Assembly: GCA_036503065.1 (NCBI GenBank)
Contig: DASXXM010000264.1
Span: 1-5,419 of the forward strand
Source of the DNA: DATEPR01 sp036503065
GTDB taxonomy: Bacteria; Actinomycetota; Actinomycetes; Mycobacteriales; Pseudonocardiaceae
Reading direction: 5' to 3'
Length of the DNA: 5,419 nucleotides
Positions 1 through 5,250 of this stretch are shown piece after piece. The notes beneath the pieces are model-generated. The model was not told the origin of the DNA, did no database searches, and worked only from the letters and a program-made list of their open reading frames with translations. A program made the position numbers and the translations under genes. How positions within the stretch are numbered: the first letter of the stretch is position 1; each line of letters begins with the position of its first letter.

Positions 1-419
1 GACTGACCCGGTGGCGGGCCGGCCGGCATCGGCGGGCTCGTCGGCGGCAGTCCCCGTCCGGTCGGCGGGCCCAGTGGCGGTCGGACCGGTTCGGCGTATC
101 CGGTCGGCGGCTGTTGCGGTGGCTGCTGTTGGGGCGGCTGCTGCCTCGGTGCCTGGGGCTGCTGCGGGCCGACCGGTCGGTGGTCGCCGCCCCGGCGGCC
201 GGTGCGCGGCGGCGGCTGGGGTGGCTGGTCGTCCCGGATCGGCAGCAGCTTGCCGCTGTCCGACAGCACCCGCTCGATGATCGTCTGCGGGGCGCTGTTC
301 TCGTCGTCGTCCGGTCTCCGGCGACGACGACGGGGTGCCTCGCCGCCGGCAGCGCCGTATTCGGCGAGCAGTTCCGCCACCGTGCGCTGCGGACGTTCCG
401 AACCGCTGTCTCGAGTCAT
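1..419 (-). CDS. Rv0497-like Pro/Gln-rich protein, N-terminal part (runs off left edge)
   Basis: This is the first 139 codons of a protein that continues beyond the window. It starts MTRDSGSERP and has a TVAELL motif at residues 13-18. A run of six arginines (30-35) is followed at once by DDDE (37-40). LLPIRDD lies at 58-64, and from about residue 65 on the chain is dominated by Pro, Gln and Gly. The same order (VAELLA, poly-Arg, acidic patch, PIIRDD, low-complexity linker) occurs in mycobacterial Rv0497, which also follows ppx1 and ends in membrane helices; those helices would lie outside this window. The function of the family is unknown to me. The N-terminus is hydrophilic with no signal peptide, so it is probably a cytoplasmic disordered tail. 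The start codon lies in ATGATG, overlapping the ppx stop; ATG at 419 leaves 3 nt after the GGTGGAG ribosome-binding site (423-429), whereas ATG at 422 leaves none. The homology call rests on remembered sequence and synteny. Confidence 0.78.
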   Translation of the reverse strand, partial: MTRDSGSERPQRTVAELLAEYGAAGGEAPRRRRRRPDDDENSAPQTIIERVLSDSGKLLPIRDDQPPQPPPRTGRRGGDHRPVGPQQPQAPRQQPPQQQPPQQPPTGYAEPVRPPLGPPTGRGLPPTSPPMPAGPPPGQ

Positions 420-1423
420 CATCTCCACCGTGCCCCGTGTGGCCCCGTCCGTCCAGTGACCCCTGCGGGATAGGCGCTGTCGGTCCCATCAGTGTGACCA
501 TCAGTGTGGTCAAGCCGCCTGAGAATCACACCCTCTCGCAGCGCCCAAGGGCAAATCTCCAGTTCACCGAGTCCCAGCGCGCGCATCGTGGCCTCGGCCA
601 CCAGCGCGCCCGCGACCAGCTGATGGGACCGGCTGGCGCTGACGCCCTCCAGTTCGGCCAGGTCGGCGGCTGTCATCCTGGACACGAACGCGAGGACCTG
701 CCGCAGGCCCGTGTCGGTGAGCGTGCGCCGGACCCGTGGGCCCAGCGCGGAGGGCGCGGCACCGGTCAGCCGGGCGAGGGACCGGAACGTCTTCGACGTC
801 GCCACCACCCGATCGGGTGAACCGATCTTGCGGATCCGCTTGGCCAGCGGGGCCAGTTCGCCGTCGAGCCGCTCGCGCAACGCCGCCACGTCCGACCGGT
901 TGGGCGGATCGCCGCGCAACGCGGTCCTGGTCAGCCTGCCGGCACCCAGCGGCAGCGACACCGCGAGCTCCGGCTCCTCGTCCATGCCGATCGCCACCTC
1001 GAGCGAGCCGCCGCCGATGTCGAGCATCAGCAGCCGGCCCGCCGACCAGCCACACCAGCGGCGCGCGGCGAGAAACGTGTACCTGGCCTCCTCGTGGCCG
1101 GACAGGACCTGGAGGTCGACGCCGGCAGCGGCACGCACCCGGTCCAGTACGTCGGCCACGTTGCCGGCCTCGCGCACGGCCGACGTGGCAAACGCCATCA
1201 GCTCGTCGCAGCCGGTCTGTTCGGCCGACTCGCGGGCCGAGTTGACCGCCCTGACCAGCTCCTGCGAGCCGCGGTCGGACAGCCGGCCGTCCGACGTGAT
1301 GCGTTCCGCCAGCCGCAGCACGGTCTTCACCGAGCTCGTCGGCGTCGGGTGGGCACCACGATGGGCGTCCACCACGAGCAGGTGGACGGTGTTCGAACCG
1401 ACGTCAAGCACCCCTAGGCGCAC
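419..1423 (-). CDS. ppx: Exopolyphosphatase / GppA-type phosphatase (Ppx1, Rv0496-like)
   Basis: The predicted 334-aa cytoplasmic enzyme belongs to the Ppx/GppA branch of the actin-like (ASKHA) ATPase fold. Family members release phosphate from the end of polyphosphate or hydrolyse pppGpp; the close mycobacterial relative Ppx1 prefers short-chain polyphosphate. Numbering from the GTG at 1423, phosphate-binding loop 1 is LDVGSNT (6-12), ATSAVRE is at 79-85, an acidic GHEEARYTF segment is at 109-117, and phosphate-binding loop 2 is DIGGGS (135-140). It is the short form and lacks the extra C-terminal HD-like domain of E. coli Ppx. I chose GTG 1423 because it puts the N-terminus at VRLGVLDVGSN, as in Rv0496. 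The frame stays open to a GTG at 1489 inside regX3, which would add 22 residues unlike the family. No clear Shine-Dalgarno sequence precedes 1423. It lies 37 bp after regX3 and its TGA overlaps the next gene, so it is probably transcribed with senX3-regX3. Confidence 0.93.
   Translation of the reverse strand: MRLGVLDVGSNTVHLLVVDAHRGAHPTPTSSVKTVLRLAERITSDGRLSDRGSQELVRAVNSARESAEQTGCDELMAFATSAVREAGNVADVLDRVRAAAGVDLQVLSGHEEARYTFLAARRWCGWSAGRLLMLDIGGGSLEVAIGMDEEPELAVSLPLGAGRLTRTALRGDPPNRSDVAALRERLDGELAPLAKRIRKIGSPDRVVATSKTFRSLARLTGAAPSALGPRVRRTLTDTGLRQVLAFVSRMTAADLAELEGVSASRSHQLVAGALVAEATMRALGLGELEICPWALREGVILRRLDHTDGHTDGTDSAYPAGVTGRTGPHGARWR
423..429 (-). promoter_or_regulatory. Ribosome-binding site and overlapping stop/start at ppx / Rv0497-like junction
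   Basis: On the minus strand GGTGGAG is followed by ATGATGACT. The ppx stop TGA (421-419) sits inside this run, so either ATG (422 or 419) overlaps the stop codon. The 3-nt spacing favours the ATG at 419. The arrangement is typical of translational re-initiation, which would couple the output of the two genes. Confidence 0.6.
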
Positions 1424-1460
1424 GGCGAGAAACGGTACCCGGCCGACGCGAAGGTTTCGA

Positions 1461-2150
1461 TCAGGACTCGAACTTGTAACCGAGCCCACGGACCGTGACG
1501 AGGTGGCTCGGTGTCGAGGGATCCGGCTCGATCTTGGACCGCAGGCGCTTGACGTGCACGTCCAGCGTCTTGGTGTCCCCGACGTAGTCCGCGCCCCACA
1601 CCCGGTCGATCAACTGCCCTCGGGTGAGCACCCGGCCGACGTTGCGCAGCAGGTACTCCAACAGGTCGAACTCCTTCAGCGGCAGCGGCACCTCGCTGCC
1701 GGCCACGGTGACCACGTGCCGCTCCACGTCCATGCGGACCGGCCCCGCGGCCAGCACCTGCGGCTGGAGCTCCACGTCACCGCCTGCCTCACCGCCCCGG
1801 CGCAGCACGGCCCGGATGCGCGCGATCAGCTCGCGGGCCGAGTAGGGCTTGGTGACGTAGTCGTCCGCACCCAGTTCCAGGCCGACGACCTTGTCGATCT
1901 CGCCGTCCCGCGCCGTGACCATGATCACGGGCACCGCGGAGCGCTGACGCAGCGCGCGGCAGACGTCGGTGCCGCTCATCCCGGGCAGCATCACGTCCAG
2001 CAGCACGATGTCCGCGCCGTTGCGGTCGAACTCCTGCAGGGCTTCCTGGCCGGTCACGGCGACCGCGGTGGTGAACCCCTCCTTGCGCAGCAGGAAGGCC
2101 AGGGGGTCGGCGAAGGACTCCTCGTCCTCCACGATCAGCACCCGAGTCAT
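1461..2150 (-). CDS. regX3: Phosphate-responsive response regulator RegX3 (OmpR/PhoB family)
   Basis: This 229-aa DNA-binding response regulator is the partner of the SenX3 kinase encoded just upstream. The receiver domain (about 1-118) shows the acidic pair E8/D9, phospho-acceptor D52 in LLDVMLPGMSG, T79, and K101 in DDYVTKPYSARE. The winged-helix domain (about 137-228) contains PLKEFDLLEYLLRN, the GRVLTRGQLIDRVWG segment, and recognition helix KTLDVHVKRLRSKIE (194-208), ending in VRGLGYKFES. Length and sequence match mycobacterial RegX3 (227 aa) closely. Known members activate phosphate uptake (pst) and phosphatase genes when phosphate is scarce. ATG 2150 gives MTRVLIVEDEES and has a GGAGG six nucleotides upstream. 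This ATG overlaps the senX3 stop by 4 nt (ATGA), so the pair is translationally coupled. A longer open frame upstream to 2264 is coding sequence of senX3 in another frame and not part of this gene. Confidence 0.97.
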   Translation of the reverse strand: MTRVLIVEDEESFADPLAFLLRKEGFTTAVAVTGQEALQEFDRNGADIVLLDVMLPGMSGTDVCRALRQRSAVPVIMVTARDGEIDKVVGLELGADDYVTKPYSARELIARIRAVLRRGGEAGGDVELQPQVLAAGPVRMDVERHVVTVAGSEVPLPLKEFDLLEYLLRNVGRVLTRGQLIDRVWGADYVGDTKTLDVHVKRLRSKIEPDPSTPSHLVTVRGLGYKFES

Positions 2151-3316
2151 GCGGATCCTCCATGGTCGCTGCCGTTGTGAGCGGCGGTGGGATGGGGGGA
2201 CTGATGGTCGCCACTGATCGGCAACCGGAGGGTGAAGGTCGAGCCGGTGCCGGGCTTGCTCCACAGGCGGACGTCGCCGCCGTGGTTGGCCGCCACGTGC
2301 TTGACGATGGCAAGGCCGAGCCCGGTGCCGCCGGTCGCCCTCGACCGGGCCGGGTCGGCCCGGAAGAACCGTTCGAACACCCGTTGCTGGTGCTCGTGCG
2401 CGATGCCGATGCCCCGGTCGGTGACCGCGATCTCGGCATAGCCGTCGGTGTGCCGGCGGCTGATGGACACCGGACTGCCCGGCGACGAGTAGGCGACGGC
2501 GTTGTCGATCAGGTTGGACAACGCCGTGACCAGCAACGTCCGGTCGCCGTCCACGACGAGGTCGCTCGGCCCGTCGGTGGTGATGTCGATCCCGGTCGAC
2601 TCGGCGACCAGCGCGGACCGGCCGAGCGCCTCGGCGACGACCTCGTCCACGTCCACCGGCGCCAACTCGGGCAGCCGTTCCGCGCCCTGCAGCCGGGACA
2701 GTGCGATCAGCTCGCTGACCAGCGTGCCCAGCCGGGTCGCCTCACGGACGATCTTGGCGCTGAACCGGCGCACGTCGTCCGGCTCGTCCGCCGCGTCCAG
2801 CACCGCCTCGGCCAGCAGCGCCAGCGCGCCGACCGGGGTCTTCAGCTCGTGGCTGACGTTGGCCACGAAGTCCCGCCGGGTGGCCTCCAACCGGACCGCC
2901 TCGGACTCGTCGGCCGCGTCCACGACGGTGAACTGGTCGGCCAGCGGCCGGACCTCGCCGCGCACGGCGGCCGGCCCCCGGCCCTGCGACTCCAGCGGCG
3001 ACAGGTCGACCTCCATCGTGCGGCCCTGCTGCCGGACGAGTTCGGCGGCCGCGCGCACCCGCGGGTCCGGCTGGTTGTTGCGTACCACACCGAGCACCAC
3101 GGCCCGGGGGTTGTGCAGGACGACGTCACCCCACTCGTTGAGCACCGCCACCCCGTTGTGGGACGAGTCGACCACGCGCTGCATCAACTGCGCGATGGTC
3201 AGCACGGTGGGGGCGTCGGGCCGCGTGCGGCGGGCGGCGCGGCCGATCAGGAAGCCGACAACCGCGCCGACCAGCAGCAGGCCGGCCGACAGGGCGATCA
3301 ACCCCGATACGCTCAC
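2147..3316 (-). CDS. senX3: Sensor histidine kinase SenX3 (phosphate two-component system)
   Basis: A 389-aa membrane-anchored histidine kinase. One hydrophobic helix (about 5-25) is followed by arginines (26-30), so the rest is cytoplasmic. A PAS-like region (about 38-140, including GVAVLNEWGDVVLHN) precedes the HisKA domain, in which RRDFVANVSHELKTP carries phospho-acceptor H156. The ATPase domain has the N box SNLIDNAVAYS (267-277), G1 box TDRGIGI (299-305), F box FERFFRAD (314-321) and G2 box GGTGLGLAIVKH (329-340). All kinase motifs look intact. With no extracellular loop, phosphate status is probably relayed from the Pst transporter and a PhoU-like protein, as in mycobacteria; neither is in this window. 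The start is GTG 3316: the frame hits a stop at 3349-3347 and no other start lies between. There is no good Shine-Dalgarno sequence. The TGA overlaps the regX3 ATG. The C-terminal 20 residues are His/Gly/Ser-rich and probably disordered. Confidence 0.96.
   Translation of the reverse strand: MSVSGLIALSAGLLLVGAVVGFLIGRAARRTRPDAPTVLTIAQLMQRVVDSSHNGVAVLNEWGDVVLHNPRAVVLGVVRNNQPDPRVRAAAELVRQQGRTMEVDLSPLESQGRGPAAVRGEVRPLADQFTVVDAADESEAVRLEATRRDFVANVSHELKTPVGALALLAEAVLDAADEPDDVRRFSAKIVREATRLGTLVSELIALSRLQGAERLPELAPVDVDEVVAEALGRSALVAESTGIDITTDGPSDLVVDGDRTLLVTALSNLIDNAVAYSSPGSPVSISRRHTDGYAEIAVTDRGIGIAHEHQQRVFERFFRADPARSRATGGTGLGLAIVKHVAANHGGDVRLWSKPGTGSTFTLRLPISGDHQSPHPTAAHNGSDHGGSA
2157..2161 (-). promoter_or_regulatory. 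Shine-Dalgarno site of regX3
   Basis: GGAGG on the minus strand lies 6 nt before ATG 2150, within the last codons of senX3. It is the strongest ribosome-binding site in the operon and fixes the regX3 start. It suggests that the response regulator is translated more efficiently than the kinase, whose GTG start lacks a comparable site. Confidence 0.75.
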
Positions 3317-3364
3317 GGCCGCATGGTAAGCAGCGGAACCCCCTGGTCACCTAGCCCGGAACGG

Positions 3365-3413
3365 CCAACCGTGATCCCGCTGACACCATAGCCACACGTT
3401 GTTCGACGGTTGG
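3365..3413. repeat. 8-bp inverted repeat in senX3 upstream region
   Basis: CCAACCGT (3365-3372) and ACGGTTGG (3406-3413) form a perfect 8-bp inverted repeat separated by 33 nt. The candidate -10 lies in the loop and the right arm overlaps the PHO-like element. It could be a protein-binding dyad or part of a leader structure. The spacing is long and no T tract follows, so I do not call it a terminator. Chance occurrence is possible. Confidence 0.3.
3385..3390 (-). promoter_or_regulatory. Candidate -10 hexamer of senX3 promoter (TATGGT)
   Basis: TATGGT on the minus strand matches the TATAAT consensus at four positions, including the key TA...T. It sits about 70 bp before the senX3 GTG. No convincing TTGACA-like -35 lies 16-18 bp upstream, which is common at activator-dependent promoters. 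The place where a -35 would be overlaps the right part of the PHO-like element at 3401-3433. Inference only; no transcription start is known. Confidence 0.3.
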
Positions 3414-3433
3414 ACCCCCTACGTTCACCTGAT
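3401..3433. promoter_or_regulatory. PHO-box-like element upstream of senX3
   Basis: Read on the plus strand, three consecutive 11-nt units are GTTCGACGGTT, GGACCCCCTAC and GTTCACCTGAT. The third is close to the GTTCACC-type direct-repeat unit bound by Streptomyces PhoP, the relative of RegX3; the first keeps GTTC and the second is weak. It lies 13 bp past the reductase stop and about 85-117 bp upstream of the senX3 start, spanning roughly -23 to -55 relative to the start predicted from TATGGT. A related single unit, GGTCACCTAGC, is at 3345-3355. Its position fits autoregulation by RegX3, but two of the three units are poor matches. Confidence 0.33.
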
Positions 3434-3446
3434 CGGGCGCCTTGCG

Positions 3447-4319
3447 CTAGATCGTCTCCAGCTCGGCCATGTCCTCTTCGGTCAGTTCGATGGCCGCCGC
3501 GGCCACGTTCTGCTCCAGATGCGCGATCGACGACGTGCCCGGGATGAGCAGCAGGTTCGGCGACCGGGCCAGCAGCCAGGCGAGCGCGATCTGGTGCGCG
3601 CCCGCGTCGTGCCGCCGCGCCACGCCGGCCAGCAGGTCGGTCTGCAGCGGCCGGAACGCACTGCCCAACGGGAAGAACGGCACATAGGCGATGCCCCGCT
3701 CCGCCGTGCTGTCGACCAGGTCCTCGTCGGCCCGCGCGGTGATGTTGAACAGGTTCTGCACCTGGGCCACCGGCGCGATCGACTGCGCCTCCGCGATCTG
3801 TTCCGCGGTGGCGTTGCTCACACCGAGATGCTTGATCAGCCCCTGCGCACGGAGCTCGGCGAGTACCTCGAACTCCTTGGCCACCGGGCCCGGCTCCGGC
3901 CCCTCAAGGCCCGGCAGGCGCAGGTTCACCAGGTCGATCGCTGCCACGCCGAGCCGGTCGAGGTTGTCGTGCACGGCCTGCCGCAGGTCGTCCGGCGCCA
4001 GGGCCGGCAGCCAGGCACCGGTGTCGTCACGCCGCGCGCCCACCTTGGTGACCAGCACCAGGTTCTCCGGATAGGGGTGCAGGGCCTGCCGGATCAGGTC
4101 GTTGACGATGTACGGGCCGTAGAAGTCGCTCGTGTCGATGTGGTTGATGCCCAGCTCAACGGCCCGACGCAGGACCGCGATGGCGTTCGCCGGGTCCGCT
4201 GGCGGTCCGAACACGCCAGGGCCTGCCAGTTGCATCGCGCCGTAGCCCATTCGATTGACCGGCAGCGTGCCGCCGAAGCTGAAGGTGCCGCCGCGCTCGG
4301 CGTTGATGTCGTTCGTCAT
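3447..4319 (-). CDS. Aldo/keto reductase, YdbC/PdxI (pyridoxal reductase) type
   Basis: This 290-aa cytoplasmic TIM-barrel oxidoreductase probably uses NADPH. Resemblance is strongest to E. coli YdbC/PdxI, which reduces pyridoxal to pyridoxine in vitamin B6 salvage. Shared stretches include NRMGYGAMQLAGPGVFGPP (22-40), NHIDTSDFYGP (59-69), GIAYVPFFPLG (209-219) and LLIPGTSS (257-264). Of the usual AKR catalytic tetrad, D62, Y67 and K92 are present. At the usual histidine position the sequence is VNLRLPG (131-137), placing R134 there, a variation I recall in YdbC-like proteins as well. The C-terminal IPGTSSIAHLEQN (259-271) matches the cofactor-binding strand and helix. ATG 4319 is only 2 nt after GAGG, so the transcript may be leaderless or nearly so. 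It stands alone, divergent from the LuxR-type gene and 130 bp before senX3, between genes that are neighbours in mycobacteria. The substrate is inferred. Confidence 0.9.
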   Translation of the reverse strand: MTNDINAERGGTFSFGGTLPVNRMGYGAMQLAGPGVFGPPADPANAIAVLRRAVELGINHIDTSDFYGPYIVNDLIRQALHPYPENLVLVTKVGARRDDTGAWLPALAPDDLRQAVHDNLDRLGVAAIDLVNLRLPGLEGPEPGPVAKEFEVLAELRAQGLIKHLGVSNATAEQIAEAQSIAPVAQVQNLFNITARADEDLVDSTAERGIAYVPFFPLGSAFRPLQTDLLAGVARRHDAGAHQIALAWLLARSPNLLLIPGTSSIAHLEQNVAAAAIELTEEDMAELETI

Positions 4320-4377
4320 GACCTCAGTTCAGCAACCGTGGCGGTGTCCCGCACCGTGGTGGCAACAAACTGCCAGA

Positions 4378-4407
4378 TTGACCGGGTCGTCCGGTGGCGC
4401 GGACACT
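4378..4407 (+). promoter_or_regulatory. Candidate promoter of the LuxR-type regulator (leaderless)
   Basis: TTGACC (4378-4383) resembles a -35 box and GACACT (4402-4407) is a weak -10 after an 18-bp spacer. The expected transcription start falls at about 4413-4416, on the GTG-ATG where translation begins. No Shine-Dalgarno sequence precedes ATG 4416, so leaderless initiation, common in actinobacteria, would explain the layout. The -10 match is poor, so this is tentative. Confidence 0.35.
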
Positions 4408-4410
4408 GGA
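4390..4410. promoter_or_regulatory. Candidate operator dyad before the LuxR-type regulator
   Basis: TCCGGTG (4390-4396) and CACTGGA (4404-4410) form an inverted repeat with one mismatch around a 7-nt centre. It overlaps the spacer and -10 of the candidate promoter and ends 5 bp before the start codon, where a repressor would block transcription. It may be the binding site of the adjacent LuxR-type protein. Also in this 96-bp divergent region, ACCGTGGCGG (4335-4344) recurs 18 bp away as ACCGTGGTGG (4353-4362), a second possible site on the reductase side. Confidence 0.3.
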
Positions 4411-4415
4411 CCGTG

Positions 4416-5099
4416 ATGACCAGTGCACCGACCACCCCGCCGTCCGCCACGGTGATCACCCTGCGCGGCGAACAGGAGCTGATGGCCCGTGCGGGCCACC
4501 TGTTCGCGCCCCGCGAGGAGTTCATCTGCGCGGCCAACGACCTGTCGACGTGGGCGGCGACGGGCTCGCGCGATGCGGCCGCGGCCAGAATGCGTGAGCG
4601 GATCGCGGCGGGTGTGACGGTCCGCAAGATGTACAACCCGAGCGCGCTGGCCGATCCCGCGGACGCCGGTCACCTGCTCGAGGTCGCGGCGGCAGGGGTC
4701 GACGTGCGGATCTGCCTTGCGGAACTGGCCCACGAAACGATCATCATCGACCGCCGGGTGGTGATCCTGGCCGGGCCGCCCGTGGCCGGCGTGCGTGAGT
4801 ACAGCGTGGTGTTCGCGCCCGAGGTCGTCGCCGGGGTGCGGTCGCTGTTCCTGACCACCTGGCAGGCCGCCACCGAACTGGCCGAGTACCTGCCGGCCAG
4901 CCCGCCGCACCTGGACGAGCAGGGGCTGACCATTCTGCGGCTGTTGTCCGCGGGGCAGAAGGACGAGACCGCCGCCCGGTCGATGGGGTTGTCAGTGCGC
5001 ACCTATCGGCGGCGGGTGGCCGAGCTGATGACGCTGCTCGGGGCCGAATCCCGTTTTCAGGCCGGCGTTCGAGCTCGCGCCCTCGGCCTGCGCTGGTAA
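4416..5099 (+). CDS. LuxR-type HTH regulator with TrmB/PLD-like sensor domain
   Basis: A 227-aa predicted one-component transcriptional regulator. Residues about 17-158 resemble the phospholipase-D-like effector domain seen in TrmB-type and many actinobacterial LuxR-type regulators: EEFICAANDLSTW (34-46), VTVRKMYNPSAL (67-78), AAGVDVRIC (92-100), and HETIIIDRRVVIL (106-118). The last is the degenerate HKD region; it lacks the lysine, so nuclease or lipase activity is unlikely and ligand sensing more plausible. A LuxR-like helix-turn-helix fills the C-terminus (about 166-226), with LTILRLLSAGQKDETAARSMG followed by recognition helix SVRTYRRRVAELMTLLG (193-209). I chose ATG 4416 because the HTGA-free coding match begins soon after and a promoter-like sequence ends just upstream; GTG 4413 would add one residue. 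The frame is open far upstream, but that part is antisense to the reductase. Divergent placement suggests control of the reductase. The ligand is unknown. Confidence 0.85.
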   Translation: MTSAPTTPPSATVITLRGEQELMARAGHLFAPREEFICAANDLSTWAATGSRDAAAARMRERIAAGVTVRKMYNPSALADPADAGHLLEVAAAGVDVRICLAELAHETIIIDRRVVILAGPPVAGVREYSVVFAPEVVAGVRSLFLTTWQAATELAEYLPASPPHLDEQGLTILRLLSAGQKDETAARSMGLSVRTYRRRVAELMTLLGAESRFQAGVRARALGLRW

Positions 5100-5149
5100 A
5101 TTCACCCCAGCCGCGAACCCAGATTCCTCGCCGCGCGGAGCCCATTCCT

Positions 5150-5165
5150 TCGGGGCGCCCCCCGA
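5150..5165. terminator. GC-rich hairpin between convergent genes, possible terminator
   Basis: TCGGGG (5150-5155), loop CGCC, then CCCCGA (5160-5165) gives a 6-bp stem, 50 bp after the regulator stop. Only a short TTTT (5182-5185) appears farther on, with no T tract directly after the stem. Convergent transcription from gpmA makes a terminator here sensible, and actinobacterial terminators often lack a U tract. Structure is visible; function is inferred. Confidence 0.4.
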
Positions 5166-5215
5166 GATCAAGTCTAGTCGATTTTGGCGGTCTTTGTGCA
5201 GGTCAGGCGGCTGGT

Positions 5216-5224
5216 TGTGGATAA
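5216..5224 (-). other. DnaA box 1 (TTATCCACA)
   Basis: The minus strand reads TTATCCACA, identical to the high-affinity DnaA box consensus of E. coli. It lies in the convergent intergenic region, so it is unlikely to be a promoter element of either flanking gene. A second box in the same orientation follows after 10 bp. Confidence 0.5.
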
Positions 5225-5234
5225 CTGGCTGGGC

Positions 5235-5243
5235 TGTGGACAA
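5235..5243 (-). other. DnaA box 2 (TTGTCCACA)
   Basis: The minus strand reads TTGTCCACA, the form preferred in high-GC actinobacterial origins such as that of Streptomyces. It is 19 nt start to start from box 1 and in the same orientation. Both boxes sit in an imperfect tandem repeat (GGCTGG...TGTGGA(T/C)AA..., 5209-5228 and 5227-5248). Whether DnaA binds here is untested; no dnaA, dnaN or AT-rich unwinding element is present in the window. Confidence 0.5.
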
Positions 5244-5250
5244 GTTGGTG

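Noticed and set aside
114..473. Plus-strand frames at the left edge
   Set aside because: They are antisense to the Pro/Gln-rich Rv0497-like gene. Repeated CAG/CCG codons on one strand produce long open frames on the other.
1461..1482. tRNA T-arm-like sequence on the minus strand (GTTCGAGTCC)
   Set aside because: It is the last codons of regX3 (GYKFES) and no acceptor stem, D-arm or anticodon arm surrounds it.
711..2180. Plus-strand open frame of 489 codons
   Set aside because: It is antisense to ppx and regX3, both of which have clear family motifs. The product has no recognisable domain and biased Arg/Ser/Pro composition, as expected from the opposite strand of GC-rich genes.
3322..3324. 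ATG upstream of senX3 (minus strand, 3324)
   Set aside because: It is out of frame with the kinase by 8 nt. GTG 3316 is the only start between the upstream stop and the membrane helix.
2162..3391. Plus-strand open frame of 409 codons
   Set aside because: It is antisense to senX3, which has all kinase motifs in order. It is another GC-driven shadow frame.
3399..4415. Upstream extension of the LuxR-type frame, giving a possible 566-residue fusion
   Set aside because: This part is antisense to the reductase gene and has no domain signal. The regulator begins at ATG 4416 behind a promoter-like sequence.
4329..4910. Minus-strand open frame opposite the LuxR-type gene
   Set aside because: Its product is His/Arg/Gly-rich without domains, while the plus strand encodes a recognisable sensor plus helix-turn-helix.
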